DNA of 64,000 bases from Alphaproteobacteria bacterium (GCA_022822125.1 JAJECF010000189.1:5518-69517), one strand, 5' to 3'. Shown: positions 33,914 to 44,287, numbered from the stretch's first letter. Numbers and translations are program-made. Notes: generated by a model from the sequence alone, not told the origin.

Positions 33914-34675
33914 CTATGGCGGGGATTGCCCAGCAGGCCTGCGGAAGAGCCGGGTGAACCAATCGACGAAGGGATCGGCGGCGGAACGGTCGCTGTCGAA
34001 ATAGCCGGCCTTGAGCGCCGTACCATAGAGCAGTCCAGGGCTCTCCTGCCAGGCCAGCTAGGCACGTAACTCCGCCTTGCGTCGTGCGGTCCCAGGGAAT
34101 GTCGCGCCAATGGCGCTTGCCTGTTCGGTAGCGCGAGCCGCATGCTCCAGAAGCGGGTCGTTCGGCCGGATCAGCTCAAGAAGGAATTCTTCAATGGCGC
34201 CCCGGCGCCTGTTATCGGGCATAAGCCACACGCCGACGCGGGTATCGGACTGCTCGCACTGCCCGATATAGCCTTCGGTCGGCACCTCGACAGGAAGCGC
34301 CATACCCGTCTTTTTCAGTTCCCGCACAACTTCTCGCCAGCGGGTTGTCGCCGATAGGTCGGCATCCGCAACAAAGCCAACCGAGCTGCCAGTACCGGCC
34401 ATCACGGTAGTCTCGATAGTTCTCATCAGGCGGTCCACACCTCCGGCGGCCTTCACCTTCGGGAACCAGGAATCTTCTTTTCTCAATCCGCGCCGCGCCT
34501 CGATATGCCGGGACAATGCGTCGGGCAGATCACCGGCCGCCAGAAGGTGAGCGGCCTCAAGCACCGAAGTCTTGCCGCTATTGTTCTTGCCGACCAGCAG
34601 ATTGACGCGGCGCAAATCGTCGAGCCGATATGACTCGAATCCTCGAAAGCCGGTCAGTTCTATTCGACTGAACAT
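33914..34675 (-). pseudogene. Decayed ATPase/TOPRIM-like defence gene (internal deletion and nonsense codon)
   Basis: The N-terminus is an AAA15/OLD-type ATPase: MFSRIELTGFRGFESYRLDD with Walker A GKNNSGKTSVLEAAHLL. After about 75 residues it passes directly into a second protein type (VGFVADADL ... GVWLMPDNRRRGAIEEFLLEL ... KAELR), normally encoded by a separate partner gene, indicating an internal deletion. A TAG at 34058-34060 stands where the family has Trp (KAELR-x-W-LAWQ). Reading through it, the frame continues LAWQESPGLLYGTALKAGYF to a TAG at 33914. Such ATPase plus DUF3226/TOPRIM pairs are found in phage-defence contexts. Confidence 0.75.
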
Positions 34676-34955
34676 AATGCGTTTGCGCGGGACAGCGGCG
34701 CAACGCCCCGACGAAACCCGAAAGAGGCGGCCCCGCTCCCCTTTCCCTGTGGAGAGCGGGGTCGTTATATCACATTGCCGAGGTACGACCGTAGATGGAG
34801 AGGGAGATCGCCTCGAACTCCACGCCGTCGCCGGTGATCTCGTCGAACATGAAATCGCCGGGCCTGGAGCTGGACTGCAGCACCTTGCCTTCCGGGCCGC
34901 AGCTAACGTCGCACCGGAACAAGAAAACCCTGCCGGATCAAGGAATGTGCCGCCG

Positions 34956-35744
34956 TCAGGGCCAGACGATCGGGAACTGTTCGCTGTCGAGCGGGGCGCC
35001 GTCGGCGAGCGCCGGGTTGCGGAGATCGTTGTTCGGGCCGGGGCCGGCGAAATAGGCGCAGCCCTCGCCGCAATAGCGCACCGCATAGCCGCGCCGGCGC
35101 GTGCCGGACGTCAGGTTGCCGCCCGCGCCGTGGACGGTCAGGGCATGGAAGGCGAGCGCATCGCCCGGTTCCATGTCCCAGGAGAGGATGTCGTAGCCGC
35201 CGGCGTCGATATCGGGCATCGGCTCGTAGTTCTCGCCCCTCTCATAGGCCGCCCCGCCCTCGGCGAAAGGCTCCGGCTGGAACCAGCGCTCCCAGCGGTG
35301 CGAGCCGGCGACGAAGGAAAGCGCGCCGCTCTCGCGCGTGACCGGGTCGAGCGGCAGCCAGAAGGACATGACCGGCCAGCCGCGCACCGGCCAGTAGGGC
35401 TGGTCGTTATGCCAGCGCGTCGGCTGCGGCGTGCCCGGCTCCTTCACGAAAAGCTGGTCATAGAAGAGGTTGAGCCGTTCGGCGCCGAGGAACCGCGCCG
35501 CCACCTCCCGGAGCGGGCCCTCGCAGCAGAAGGCGCGGAAGCCCTCATGCGTTTCCCAGATGCGCAGATTGCCGTGAAAGCGCCCCGCCGCCGGCCGGTA
35601 GCCGTTGAAATAGGGCCCCGGTTCCGCGATGTCGCGCTCCACCGCCTCGGCCAGCATGCCGAGCCATTTGTCCGGCACCACGCCCTTCATCAACACCGCG
35701 CCGTTGCGGTCGAAATCCGCCCGTTCCCGTTCTGTTGGCCGCAT
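34956..35744 (-). CDS. Phytanoyl-CoA dioxygenase (PhyH)-family protein
   Basis: A 262-residue Fe(II)/2-oxoglutarate oxygenase. Iron ligands are in RWHNDQPYWP (H-x-D) and HALTVHGAGGN, and the C-terminal RRGYAVRYCGEGC supplies the cosubstrate Arg. PMSFWLPLDPVTRESGALSFVAGSHRW is a family signature. ATG 35744 is the conserved start, with a GGGAGAGGA just upstream. PhyH relatives oxidise lipids, halogenate or hydroxylate small molecules; the substrate is unknown. The neighbouring pseudogene and repeats give no clue. Confidence 0.9.
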   Translation of the reverse strand: MRPTERERADFDRNGAVLMKGVVPDKWLGMLAEAVERDIAEPGPYFNGYRPAAGRFHGNLRIWETHEGFRAFCCEGPLREVAARFLGAERLNLFYDQLFVKEPGTPQPTRWHNDQPYWPVRGWPVMSFWLPLDPVTRESGALSFVAGSHRWERWFQPEPFAEGGAAYERGENYEPMPDIDAGGYDILSWDMEPGDALAFHALTVHGAGGNLTSGTRRRGYAVRYCGEGCAYFAGPGPNNDLRNPALADGAPLDSEQFPIVWP

Positions 35745-36225
35745 GGTCCTCTCCCTTCCCGGCCGGTATCGCGAGCCGGGCGTTATATCACCGTTCGAGG
35801 ACCGGAGCCGGGGGCCGCCCGTCATGTTTTGTCATGGGTCCCTCTGCGCGCGGCGCCTTTCCTTCATCATCCCGGATAGCAGCCTCGCTGCCTGTTCCCT
35901 CCTCATCCTGAGTAGCCGCGAAGCGGCGTATCGAACCTCATCCTGAGTAGCGGCGTCAGCCGCGTATCGAAGGGGCCTGCCCTGAGCTTGTAGAAGGGAG
36001 CCTCACCCCGAGCGGCGGTGCATCCTTCGATACGCGCCTGCTGGCGCAGGTGCTATTCAGGATAAGGAAGGGGACGGTGCCTGCCGGCGCGGGCGCTGCT
36101 CAGGATGCGGCAAGGGCAGGCTCCTCCGTCATGCGCAGACGCCGATCCGATCGATGTGACCCGCCGGCGGCGGCGGTTTACACTGGCGGGCGGCCGCAGG
36201 ACCGGCCACGGCAAGGGAGGCGCCT
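35745..36225. other. Intergenic region with a REP-like repeat cluster
   Basis: About 480 bases between divergent genes. Its middle is filled by two direct and one inverted copy of a palindromic repeat, plus a diverged copy near 35866-35892. No gene is supported. Confidence 0.6.
35902..36068. repeat. Cluster of REP-like palindromic repeats
   Basis: Direct copies at 35902-35935 and 35937-35973 both begin CTCATCCTGAGTAGC and end CGTATCGAA. An inverted copy occupies 36022-36068. The cores are GC-rich inverted repeats (CGCGAAGCGGCG, CGGCGTCAGCCGCG) that would form hairpins. A further copy is at 28425. Confidence 0.82.
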
Positions 36226-37575
36226 ATGAAAGCCGCACGCAAGGGCGTTTGGGGCTGGATGGCCTTCGACTGGGCCAACCAGCCTTTCAACACCGTCGTC
36301 ACCACATTCGTCTTCGGCCCCTATTTCGCCTCGCGCGTCGCCGAGGACGCCGTCAGCGGCCAGGCGATCTGGGGCTATGCGATGGCCGCGGGCTCGGTGC
36401 TGATGGCGCTCGCGGCGCCCGTGCTGGGCTCCATCGCGGATGCGCAGGGGCCGCGAAAGCCGTGGATCCTGGCATTCTCCGCGCTCTATCTCGTCGGCGT
36501 TGCGGGGCTGTGGACCGCCGTGCCCGGCATGGCGGACCCGCTGCCGGTGCTCGCCTTCCTGGTGGCGGCGCTGATCGGCGCCGAACTCGCCACCGTCTTC
36601 GTCAACTCGCTGCTGCCGGAGCTGGGGCCCCGCGAGGCGCTCGGCCGCATATCGGGCTCCGGCTGGGCGTTCGGCTATTGGGGCGGCCTCGCGGCGCTGG
36701 TGATCGTGCTGGGCCTGATGACGCCGGCGCCCGGCTCGGACATGACGATTCTCGGCGTGGCCCCGGTCTTGGGCCTCGACCCGGCCCAGGGCGAGGGCGC
36801 CCGCGCGACCGGGCCGTTCTCGGCGCTCTGGTATGTCGTCTTCATGATCCCGTTCTTCCTCTGGTCGCCGGATGCCGGCCGGCGCGCGCGCGGCGCCGCG
36901 GGAATCGTCCGGGAGGGCCTGGGCAGCCTGAAGGCGACGCTGGCCGGCCTGCCGGCGCGGCCGAGCCTGCTCGCCTATCTGCTGGCCTCGATGTTCTACC
37001 GCGATGCCATTCTGGGCATCGCCGTCTTCGGCGGCATCTACGCCTCCGGCGTGCTCGGCTGGGGCATGTTCGAGCTCGGCCTGTTCGGCCTCGTCATCCT
37101 GGTCACCGGCGCCATCGGGTCCTGGATCGGCGGGCTGCAGGATGCGCAGCGCGGGCCGAAGCCGGTGATCCTGTTCAATATCGTGCTGCTGACCGCGGCC
37201 GCGGCCGCCATCATGACCATCGCGCCGGGTGAGGTGTTGTTCATCGCCGTCGGCACGGCCGAGGCGCCGTCCTCCCTGCCGGCGGCCGCCTTCTATGTCT
37301 GCGGCGCGGTCATCGGCGCCACGGCCGGCTCGCTGCAGGCGGCGTCCCGCACCATGCTGGTGCATCAGGCGGACCAGGAGCATATGGCGGAGGCGTTCGG
37401 GCTCTATGCGCTCACCGGCAAGGCGACGTCCTTCCTCGCGCCCTTCCTGGTCGCGCTGGCGACAGACCTCTCCGGCAGCCAGCGCGTCGGCGTGGTCCCG
37501 ATCCTGGCCCTCCTCGCCATCGGCCTCGCGCTGATGACCCTTGTGCGCCCGGAAGGCGACCATGGCCGGGAATAG
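36226..37575 (+). CDS. MFS transporter, UMF1/Atg22-like family
   Basis: A 449-residue inner-membrane protein with about 12 transmembrane segments. It starts RKGVWGWMAFDWANQPFNTV, the W-A-x-Q-x-F signature of UMF1 proteins, followed by TTFVFGPYFAS and APVLGSIADAQGPRKPWI. The usual role is solute efflux or uptake of unknown nature. ATG 36226 follows AAGGGAGGCGCCT. It overlaps the next gene by 14 bases. Confidence 0.92.
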   Translation: MKAARKGVWGWMAFDWANQPFNTVVTTFVFGPYFASRVAEDAVSGQAIWGYAMAAGSVLMALAAPVLGSIADAQGPRKPWILAFSALYLVGVAGLWTAVPGMADPLPVLAFLVAALIGAELATVFVNSLLPELGPREALGRISGSGWAFGYWGGLAALVIVLGLMTPAPGSDMTILGVAPVLGLDPAQGEGARATGPFSALWYVVFMIPFFLWSPDAGRRARGAAGIVREGLGSLKATLAGLPARPSLLAYLLASMFYRDAILGIAVFGGIYASGVLGWGMFELGLFGLVILVTGAIGSWIGGLQDAQRGPKPVILFNIVLLTAAAAAIMTIAPGEVLFIAVGTAEAPSSLPAAAFYVCGAVIGATAGSLQAASRTMLVHQADQEHMAEAFGLYALTGKATSFLAPFLVALATDLSGSQRVGVVPILALLAIGLALMTLVRPEGDHGRE

Positions 37576-37933
37576 GGGCGGGACGGCGGACGCCACTCTG
37601 CGCATCGATTATATCGAGTTCGCTGTAGCCGACACCGCCCGGTCGAAGGCGTTCTACGGCCGCGCTTTCGGCTGGACGTTCACCGATTTCGGCCCCGGCT
37701 ATGCCGAGTTCGCCGACGGACGCCTGAAAGGCGGCCTCAATGCACTGGAGGACGCGCCCCGGCCGGGCGGCCCGCTGGTCGTGCTCTATGCCGGCGATCT
37801 GGGCGCGGCGCAGAGGCACGTCGAGGAGGCAGGCGGCAGGATCGTGAAGCCGGCCTATGGCTTCCCCGGCGGGCGGCGCTTCCATTTCGCCGACCCCGAC
37901 GGCCATGAACTTGCCGTGTGGACCGAGGACTGA
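37562..37933 (+). CDS. VOC-family glyoxalase/bleomycin-resistance-like protein
   Basis: A 123-residue single VOC domain: YIEFAVADTARSKAFYGRAFGW near the N-terminus, and the C-terminal FHFADPDGHELAVW with the metal-ligand-type Glu. Such proteins act as dimers on metal-bound small molecules. It starts inside the MFS gene's last codons (ATG 37562), so it is probably co-translated with the transporter. Substrate unknown. Confidence 0.9.
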   Translation: MAGNRGGTADATLRIDYIEFAVADTARSKAFYGRAFGWTFTDFGPGYAEFADGRLKGGLNALEDAPRPGGPLVVLYAGDLGAAQRHVEEAGGRIVKPAYGFPGGRRFHFADPDGHELAVWTED

Positions 37934-37953
37934 ACGGCGGCGCCGGAGGACAG

Positions 37954-38949
37954 TCAGCCGGCCCTGCCGGCGAGCAGCGCCGAGTCGATCTGCTGCCTGA
38001 GCGGCCCGCCGGCGAGGAAGCGCCCCAGATTGTCGAGGAAGAGTTCGTCATTCCGCCGGACGGTGCCGGGCGAGGAGGCGGCGCAATGCGCGGTCATCGC
38101 AACGCGCGGATGCGCCCAGAAGCGGCTCCAGGCGGGCAGCGGCTCCTCCTCGAACACATCCAGCACCGCATGCGCCGGCCGGCCCCGGTCGAGCGCGGCG
38201 AGCAGCGCCCTCTCGTCCACAAGGCCGCCGCGCGCGACATTCACCAGCACCGAGTCGGCCTTCATGGCGCCCAGAAAGGCCGCATCGACCATGCCGCGCG
38301 TCTCGTCCGTCAGCGGCGCCGTCAGCACGACGATATCGGCCTCCGGCAGCAGGCGGGCGATCTCCGACGGCGGGACCACGGCGTCCGCCGGCTCGTCTCC
38401 GGCGGGATGGCGGCGCACGCCGGTCACATGCGCATCGAACCCCCTTGCGCGCTGCGCCACCGCACGGCCGATATGGCCCATGCCGACGACCAGCCAGCGC
38501 GTCTCCGACAGCTCCCGGAAATCGAGACGGCGCCAGACCCGGCCCTGCTGCTGCGACCGCCGCCGGGCGCCGGGGTGGAACGCTTCCATCGCGCCGGCCA
38601 GCACATAGTCCGCGACCGCCGGGCCGGCGGCGTTGCTGTTGCAGATGAGCGCGCCCCGGCCCGCCAGCACCGGGAAGATCGGCGCGTCGTAGCCCGCGCC
38701 GCCCGATTGCAGCCAGCGGAGCCCGCCGGCATGGCGGAGCACGCCGAAAAAGGCGCGCACGGGCCCGCGCGTATAGAGGTCCGTGGAGGCGTAGGCGGCC
38801 ACCGGATCGACGGCGCGGCGGTCGATCCCGGCGCCGTCCGCGCCCTGCACCCGCCGCTCGTCGTCCATGGCGGCGATATCGAGGCCCGGAACGGCCCGGA
38901 GCCTGTCCGCAAGGCGCTCGTAATCGGGCCGGTAGAGTAAAAGACGCAT
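37954..38949 (-). CDS. D-2-hydroxyacid dehydrogenase family protein
   Basis: A 331-residue NAD(P)-dependent oxidoreductase of 2-hydroxyacids. The coenzyme-binding site is VVGMGHIGRAVAQRA; catalytic Arg lies in VNVARGGLVDE and the His in HPRVAMTAHCAASSP, with the Glu in between (FEEEPL region). It resembles GhrA-type glyoxylate/hydroxypyruvate reductases. The gene is transcribed away from a convergent VOC gene and is divergent from a carboxyltransferase gene. Confidence 0.92.
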   Translation of the reverse strand: MRLLLYRPDYERLADRLRAVPGLDIAAMDDERRVQGADGAGIDRRAVDPVAAYASTDLYTRGPVRAFFGVLRHAGGLRWLQSGGAGYDAPIFPVLAGRGALICNSNAAGPAVADYVLAGAMEAFHPGARRRSQQQGRVWRRLDFRELSETRWLVVGMGHIGRAVAQRARGFDAHVTGVRRHPAGDEPADAVVPPSEIARLLPEADIVVLTAPLTDETRGMVDAAFLGAMKADSVLVNVARGGLVDERALLAALDRGRPAHAVLDVFEEEPLPAWSRFWAHPRVAMTAHCAASSPGTVRRNDELFLDNLGRFLAGGPLRQQIDSALLAGRAG

Positions 38950-39071
38950 GGCTGCCGCCCCCCGGGATTGTCGGACGCCGCGCCCTTGCGACGCGCCGGA
39001 GACGCCCTCGCCAACGACGCGCGGGACAGGGTAGCATCCGGCCCGGACCGAGACAAAGAACGGCAGGACCC

Positions 39072-40619
39072 ATGAACTGGCAGCCCGAACTCGACGAATT
39101 GCGCCGCCGCGAAGCCTTCGCGCTCAAGCTCGGCGGCGAGATGCGCGTCAAACGCCAGCGCGACGGCGGGCGGCTGAACGTCCGCGAGCGGATTGCGGCG
39201 CTGGTCGATGAGGGCAGCTTCCACGAGCTCGGCGCCATTGCCGGGCTGGCGCAATATGACGGCCGCAACGACCTGGAGCATCTGCTGCCGTCCAATTTCG
39301 TCTTCGGGCGCGCGCGGCTCGACGGGCGGCCGGTGGTGGTGGGCGGCGATGATTTCACCGTGCGCGGCGGCTCGGCCGACGCCACCATCAAGGAAAAGCA
39401 CATCATGTGCGAGCAGATGGCGAACCAGCTTCGCCTGCCGCTGGTGCGCATGGTGGAGGGCTCCGGCGGCGGCGGCTCGGTCAAGACCATCGAGACCGAA
39501 GGCCGCTCGAACGTGCCAGGCGTCAAGGGCTGGGAATGGGTGGTCGAGAACATGGGCACGGTGCCGCGCGTGGCGCTCGGGCTCGGCTCGGTCGCGGGGC
39601 TCGGCGCGGCGCATCTGGCGGCGGCGCATTTCTCCGTGCTGGTCAAGGAGCAGGCGGCGCTGTTCGTCGCCGGCCCGCCCGTGGTCGAGCGCCTCGGCGA
39701 AAAGCTCGACAAGCAGGAGCTCGGCGGCTGGAAGATCCACGCCCGCAACGGCGCCATCGATTATGCCGCCGACAGCGAGGCGCACGCCTTCGACCTCGCG
39801 CGCCGGTTCCTCTCCTACCTGCCCTCCTCCATCGACAGCCTGGCCGAACAGGGACCGCAGACGGACGATCCCGACCGGCGCGAGGAGTGGCTGATCGAGG
39901 CCGTGCCGCGCGACCGGCGCAAGGTCTATCGCGTGCGCCCCATCATCGAGGCGGTGGTGGACCGGGGCAGCTTCTTCGAGTTCGGGCGGGAATGGGGCCG
40001 GTCGGTCGCCACCGGCTTCGCGCGGCTCGACGGCTGGCCCGTGGCGGTGATGGCGTCGGACCCCTATTTCTTCGGCGGCGGCTGGACGGCGGACGCCTGC
40101 CGCAAGGTGCGCCGCTTCGTCGATCTCGCCCAGACCTTCCACCTGCCGATGGTCTATCTGGTGGACTGCCCGGGCTTCCTGATCGGCTCGAAATCCGAGC
40201 GCGAGGCGACCATCCGCTACGGCGTCGAGGCGATGTCGGCCATCTGGCAGACCACCATCCCCTGGTGCGCGGTCATCCTGCGCAATGTCTTCGGCGTGGC
40301 CGGCGCGGCGCACCAGAATGGCGGGCGGCTTTCCTACCGCTACGCCTGGCCCTCGGGCTTCTGGGGCTCGCTGCCGCTGGAGGGCGGCATCGAGGCGGCC
40401 TACCGGGCCGATCTGGACGCTGCGGAGGACCCGGACGCCAAGCTCGCCGAGATAGAAGACCGGCTGGAGAAGCTGCGCTCGCCCTTCCGCTCGGCGGAGA
40501 GCTTCTGGATCGAGGAGATCGTGGACCCGCGCAACACCCGCCCGCTGCTCTGCGAATTCGCCAATCTTTCAGCCCCCTTGCGCGAAACCGGCCCCAGCTA
40601 TTTCCGCATGCGGCCATAG
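39072..40619 (+). CDS. Acyl-CoA carboxylase carboxyltransferase (beta) subunit-like
   Basis: A 515-residue carboxyltransferase of the propionyl/methylcrotonyl-CoA carboxylase type, which transfers CO2 from biotin to an acyl-CoA. Features are RLNVRERIAALVDEGSF, GGDDFTVRGGSADATI, MVEGSGGGGSVKTIE and the second-half VYLVDCPGFLIG and GVAGAAHQNG. No biotin carboxylase or biotin carrier is nearby; the partner must lie elsewhere. GGACC precedes ATG 39072. Confidence 0.9.
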   Translation: MNWQPELDELRRREAFALKLGGEMRVKRQRDGGRLNVRERIAALVDEGSFHELGAIAGLAQYDGRNDLEHLLPSNFVFGRARLDGRPVVVGGDDFTVRGGSADATIKEKHIMCEQMANQLRLPLVRMVEGSGGGGSVKTIETEGRSNVPGVKGWEWVVENMGTVPRVALGLGSVAGLGAAHLAAAHFSVLVKEQAALFVAGPPVVERLGEKLDKQELGGWKIHARNGAIDYAADSEAHAFDLARRFLSYLPSSIDSLAEQGPQTDDPDRREEWLIEAVPRDRRKVYRVRPIIEAVVDRGSFFEFGREWGRSVATGFARLDGWPVAVMASDPYFFGGGWTADACRKVRRFVDLAQTFHLPMVYLVDCPGFLIGSKSEREATIRYGVEAMSAIWQTTIPWCAVILRNVFGVAGAAHQNGGRLSYRYAWPSGFWGSLPLEGGIEAAYRADLDAAEDPDAKLAEIEDRLEKLRSPFRSAESFWIEEIVDPRNTRPLLCEFANLSAPLRETGPSYFRMRP

Positions 40620-40709
40620 GCCGGGGGCCGTAGGCCCTCTACGCCCGGCGGCGCTTGACGTCCGGGCACCGCAAGGAGCTATGTTGCGGTATCCGGAAGC
40701 AGGTTGGCG

Positions 40710-41015
40710 ATGGAGCGAATCGTGCGTCTGCGCATCGAAAGGCAACCGGAAGGCGTTTGGCTGGCAACCTCCGAGGAGATGCCGGGTCTCGTCGCTCGGG
40801 GCCGAACCGTTACCGAGACGCTGGAAAGTGCCCGCGACGTCGCCCGAAAGCTTCTCGAGGCTCAGTCCGAACAGCGCAGTCCACCGGAAATTGACGATGC
40901 CGAGTCGTTCTCGCTGCGCGACGCCAGCGTCGGCGGGCGCGGTTTGCAGCCGGCGTTCCGGGACGCGAGCTGGGGGCGTATCCGCGATTCCGCCTATGAA
41001 GGGCGAGGAAGCTGA
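40710..41015 (+). CDS. HicB-like/DUF1902 antitoxin-type protein (orphan)
   Basis: A 101-residue protein with the HicB-like beta-sheet core VRLRIERQPEGVWLATSEEMPGLVARGRTVTETLE (residues about 5-40) and a basic tail. In paired systems such proteins neutralise HicA toxins, but no HicA is visible on either side. A TTG two codons upstream could also serve as start. The gene lies 90 bases after the carboxyltransferase. Confidence 0.7.
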   Translation: MERIVRLRIERQPEGVWLATSEEMPGLVARGRTVTETLESARDVARKLLEAQSEQRSPPEIDDAESFSLRDASVGGRGLQPAFRDASWGRIRDSAYEGRGS

Positions 41016-41055
41016 ACCCCGCCGCCGGGCCCTTTTGGACGGCCCGGCCGCGCCC

Positions 41056-42156
41056 TCAGCCCCGGCCCGAGCCTCCCTCCAGCGCGAGCACGCGGGCGGC
41101 GAGGCGGCGGACACGGTTGGCGACGCGGCCCATGCGGGCCAGATGCGCCTGCGCGGCGAGATAGACGGATTTCGGGCGCGCCGGATAGCCGACCCAGACC
41201 TGGCCCGCCGGCACGGACTTCCAGACCGCCGCCGCGCCGCCCACCACAGCGTCGTCGCCGATCTCGATATGGTCGGCGAGCATGGCCGCCCCGCCCAGCA
41301 CCACCCGGTCGCCGATGCGCGTGCTGCCCGCAATGCCGGTCTTGCCGGAAATCAGGCAGTCCTCGCCGATGGTGATGTTGTGGGCGATCTGGCAGAGATT
41401 GTCGATCTTGGTGCGCGCGCCGATGCGGGTGGCCCCGATATTGGATCGGTCTATGCAGCTGTTTGCGCCGACCTCCACATCGTCGCCGAGCTCCACCCGG
41501 CCGAGCGAGCCGATGCGCCGGACGCGCTCATTGACGACGCCATGGAAGTCGCCGGATCGGCGCGCGACCTCGAAGGAGGCCGGCCCGCGCGTCACATAGC
41601 TGAAGCCGTCCGCGCCGATGGCCGCGCCGGCCTGCAGGATGACGCGCGCGCCGAGCACCGATCCTTCGCCGATGCGCGCGCCCGCATGGATCAGGCAGTC
41701 GGGCCCGATGCGCGCCCCGGCCCCGACCGAAGCGTGGGAGAGGATGCGCACGCCCGCGCCGATCTCCGCCCCCGGCCCGACCGACACGAACGGCCCGAGC
41801 GAGACGCCCGGACCCAGAACGGCGCTGCCATCCACCGCGGCTGTCGGATGCACACCCGGCGGCGCATGCGGCCCCGGCTCGAACAGCGCCACGAGCCCGG
41901 CCAGCGCATAGCGCGGCGCCTCCACCTCGACCCAGGCATCGAGCGCGCCCTCGGGCGGTTGCGCCCCTTCCGGCAGCACGGCGGCGCGCACCGGCGAAGC
42001 CGCAAGCATGGCGGCATGGCGCGCCTCCATCAGGAAGATGAGGTCGCCTGCGCCCTGCGCCTCGACGGGATGCGCCAGCCGCTCGACCGTAATCCCCCCG
42101 TCGCCGTGCAAGCGCCCTTCGGTCGCGGCCGCGACCGCTTCGAGCGCAACGGCCAT
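41056..42156 (-). CDS. lpxD: UDP-3-O-(3-hydroxymyristoyl)glucosamine N-acyltransferase
   Basis: The third step of lipid A synthesis: transfers a 3-hydroxyacyl group from ACP to UDP-3-O-acylglucosamine. The 366-residue protein has the N-terminal uridine-binding domain ([11 protein letters not shown]) and a long left-handed beta-helix of hexapeptide repeats from about residue 105 ([20 protein letters not shown]) including the catalytic His segment [14 protein letters not shown]. Its first base shares position 42156 with the stop of the upstream oxidoreductase gene. It is separated from the usual lpxA/fabZ cluster. Confidence 0.95.
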   Translation of the reverse strand: MAVALEAVAAATEGRLHGDGGITVERLAHPVEAQGAGDLIFLMEARHAAMLAASPVRAAVLPEGAQPPEGALDAWVEVEAPRYALAGLVALFEPGPHAPPGVHPTAAVDGSAVLGPGVSLGPFVSVGPGAEIGAGVRILSHASVGAGARIGPDCLIHAGARIGEGSVLGARVILQAGAAIGADGFSYVTRGPASFEVARRSGDFHGVVNERVRRIGSLGRVELGDDVEVGANSCIDRSNIGATRIGARTKIDNLCQIAHNITIGEDCLISGKTGIAGSTRIGDRVVLGGAAMLADHIEIGDDAVVGGAAAVWKSVPAGQVWVGYPARPKSVYLAAQAHLARMGRVANRVRRLAARVLALEGGSGRG

Positions 42157-44228
42157 CAGGCGGCGCGCACCCAGACCGCCGTGTCGTGGAACACGCCGCC
42201 GCCGACCGGCGGGGCCGCATCCGCGGAGGTGAGCGCGTTGATGCCGAGCCCTTCCTCGAACGCCTCATGCGGCCAGATGCTCTCCACCACCACCACGCCG
42301 CGCCTGACGCCGTCGAAATGCCGGGCGTGGACGACGACCGACGCCTTGTCGTTGCCGACCCGCGTGCGCCCGCCATCCGCTATGCCGAGCTCCCCCGCAT
42401 CCTCCGGATGGATCATCACGGTCGGCCGCCCCTCGCGCTGCTGCGAAGTCGGCGTCTCGGTGAAGGAGGAGTTGAGATAGCCGCGCGCCGGGGAGGTCGC
42501 CATGCGGAACGGCTTGTCCGCCGTGGCGTTGTCGATCGCGTCCCAGTGGTCCGGCAGGCGTGGCATGCCGGCTGCAATATTGTGGGCGCGCGGGGCGAAG
42601 GCCTCCCAGTCGGGCTTGAAGCGGAATTTGCCGTCCGGCCAGGCGAAACCGTCCAGATAATGCGCGGTGCGGAAATCCGGCTGCGCGTCCGCCCAGCGCT
42701 GGCGCTTGAGCTCCTCGAAGCCCGGATAGCCGGAGCGCCGGAGCGTGGCGTCGGCGACCTCGGCGGCCGTCATGGCGTAGCCCGGATGATCGACGCCGAG
42801 CCGCTTGGCGAGCGCCGCCGTCACCTCGTGGTTCGACCGGCATTCGCCCGGCGGTTCGACGATTTTCGGGCCGGCGATGACATAGCTGTGCCCGCCGCCC
42901 TGATAGATGTCGTCATGCTCCAGGAACATGGTCGCCGGCAGCACCAGGTCGGCCATTTGCGCCGTCGCGGTCATGAATTGCTCATGCACGCAGGCGAACA
43001 GATCCTCGCGCTCGAATCCGGCGCGGACCAGAAGATGCTCGGGTGCCACCATCATCGGGTTGGTGTTCTGGATCAGCATCGCCGTCACCGGCGGGCCGCC
43101 CTGGAGGTCTGCGGGATTACCGGTCAGCACCGGGCCGATGCGCGTCTGGTCGAGCAGGCGCACATCCGGGTCGCGCATATCCAGCCCCTCGATCAGAGAC
43201 TTGTCCCAGCCGTAGATCGCCCCGTTGTTGTGAAACGCCCCGCCGCCCTCATATTTCCAGGCGCCGGTGACCGCGGCGATGCAGGAGGCGGCGTGCATGT
43301 TCGCCGCCCCGTTGCGCTGGCGCGCAAAGCCGTAGCCGAGGCGCAGATAGGTGCGTTTTGTGCGTCCGATCTCGCCCGCCAGCGCCTCGATTTCGGCGGC
43401 CGGCACACCCGAGATCGCCTCCGCCCATTCCGGCGTGCGGCTGGCCAGATGCGCTTCCAGCTCCGCCGGCGCATCGGTCATCGCCTCCAGATAGGCCCGG
43501 TCGGCATGGCCGTCCCGGAACAGCACATGCATGATCGCGCAAGCGAGCGCGCCGTCCGTGCCGGGGCGCACGCAGAGGAAGCGGTCGGCCTGCTTCGCCG
43601 TCTCGTTGCGATAGACATCGACCACGACGATGCGCGCGCCCCTGTCCTTGCGGGCGCGGACCGCGTGGGTCATCACATTCACCTGGGTATTGGCGGGGTT
43701 GGTGCCCCAGATCACCAGCAGGTCGGCCTTCGCCATCTCGCGCGGGTCGGAGCCGGCGAGCTTTCCGGTGCCGGCGATGAAGCCATTCCAGGCGAGCGTG
43801 GTGCAGATCGTGGCGTGGAAGCCGGAATAGCGCCTGGCGTGGCGCAAGCGGTTGATGCCGTCGCGCTGCACCAGCCCCATCGTGCCGGCATAATAGTAGG
43901 GCCAGACGGTCTGCGGCCCGAGCTTCGCCTCGGCCTCCAGGAACTTCTCCGCGCAGAGGTCGAGCGCCTTGTCCCAGGAAATGCGCTCGAACTTGCCGGA
44001 GCCCTTGGGGCCGGTGCGGACCAGCGGATGGAGCAGGCGGTCCGGATGGTGGATGCGCTCGGCGTAGCGCGCGACCTTGGCGCAGACCACGCCGGCGGTA
44101 TAGTCGTTGTCGCGCGCGCCCCGGACGCGGCCGATGCTGTGCGCATCGAAGCGTTCGACCTCGAGCGCGCAGGTCGAAGGGCAATCGTGCGGGCACGCGC
44201 TGAAATGGATGGTCGGGCTTCCGTCCAT
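42156..44228 (-). CDS. Molybdopterin-dependent oxidoreductase
   Basis: A 690-residue member of the DMSO-reductase superfamily with an N-terminal 4Fe-4S site ([13 protein letters not shown] ... [10 protein letters not shown]), a bis-molybdopterin-guanine-dinucleotide domain and a C-terminal MopB domain ([19 protein letters not shown]). The assimilatory or unassigned type lacks a Tat signal, so it acts in the cytoplasm. It resembles the large families annotated as formate dehydrogenase-like or thiosulfate/polysulfide reductase-like, without evidence to choose. It is just upstream of lpxD, with which it shares one base, an odd pairing. Confidence 0.9.
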   Translation of the reverse strand: MDGSPTIHFSACPHDCPSTCALEVERFDAHSIGRVRGARDNDYTAGVVCAKVARYAERIHHPDRLLHPLVRTGPKGSGKFERISWDKALDLCAEKFLEAEAKLGPQTVWPYYYAGTMGLVQRDGINRLRHARRYSGFHATICTTLAWNGFIAGTGKLAGSDPREMAKADLLVIWGTNPANTQVNVMTHAVRARKDRGARIVVVDVYRNETAKQADRFLCVRPGTDGALACAIMHVLFRDGHADRAYLEAMTDAPAELEAHLASRTPEWAEAISGVPAAEIEALAGEIGRTKRTYLRLGYGFARQRNGAANMHAASCIAAVTGAWKYEGGGAFHNNGAIYGWDKSLIEGLDMRDPDVRLLDQTRIGPVLTGNPADLQGGPPVTAMLIQNTNPMMVAPEHLLVRAGFEREDLFACVHEQFMTATAQMADLVLPATMFLEHDDIYQGGGHSYVIAGPKIVEPPGECRSNHEVTAALAKRLGVDHPGYAMTAAEVADATLRRSGYPGFEELKRQRWADAQPDFRTAHYLDGFAWPDGKFRFKPDWEAFAPRAHNIAAGMPRLPDHWDAIDNATADKPFRMATSPARGYLNSSFTETPTSQQREGRPTVMIHPEDAGELGIADGGRTRVGNDKASVVVHARHFDGVRRGVVVVESIWPHEAFEEGLGINALTSADAAPPVGGGVFHDTAVWVRAA

Positions 44229-44287
44229 GAGGCCGCTCCTTGCGGTTGCGGGCGGCGAGTATAGCGAAGCGGAGGGGCGCGCGCGAC

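Noticed and set aside
36226..37575. Plus-strand 375-codon frame from 36105 in another frame
   Set aside because: It overlaps the well-supported UMF1 transporter and consists of arginine- and glycine-rich sequence without motifs.
38424..40313. A 629-codon minus-strand frame across the hydroxyacid dehydrogenase and carboxyltransferase genes
   Set aside because: It is antisense to well-supported genes and reads as mirror composition only.
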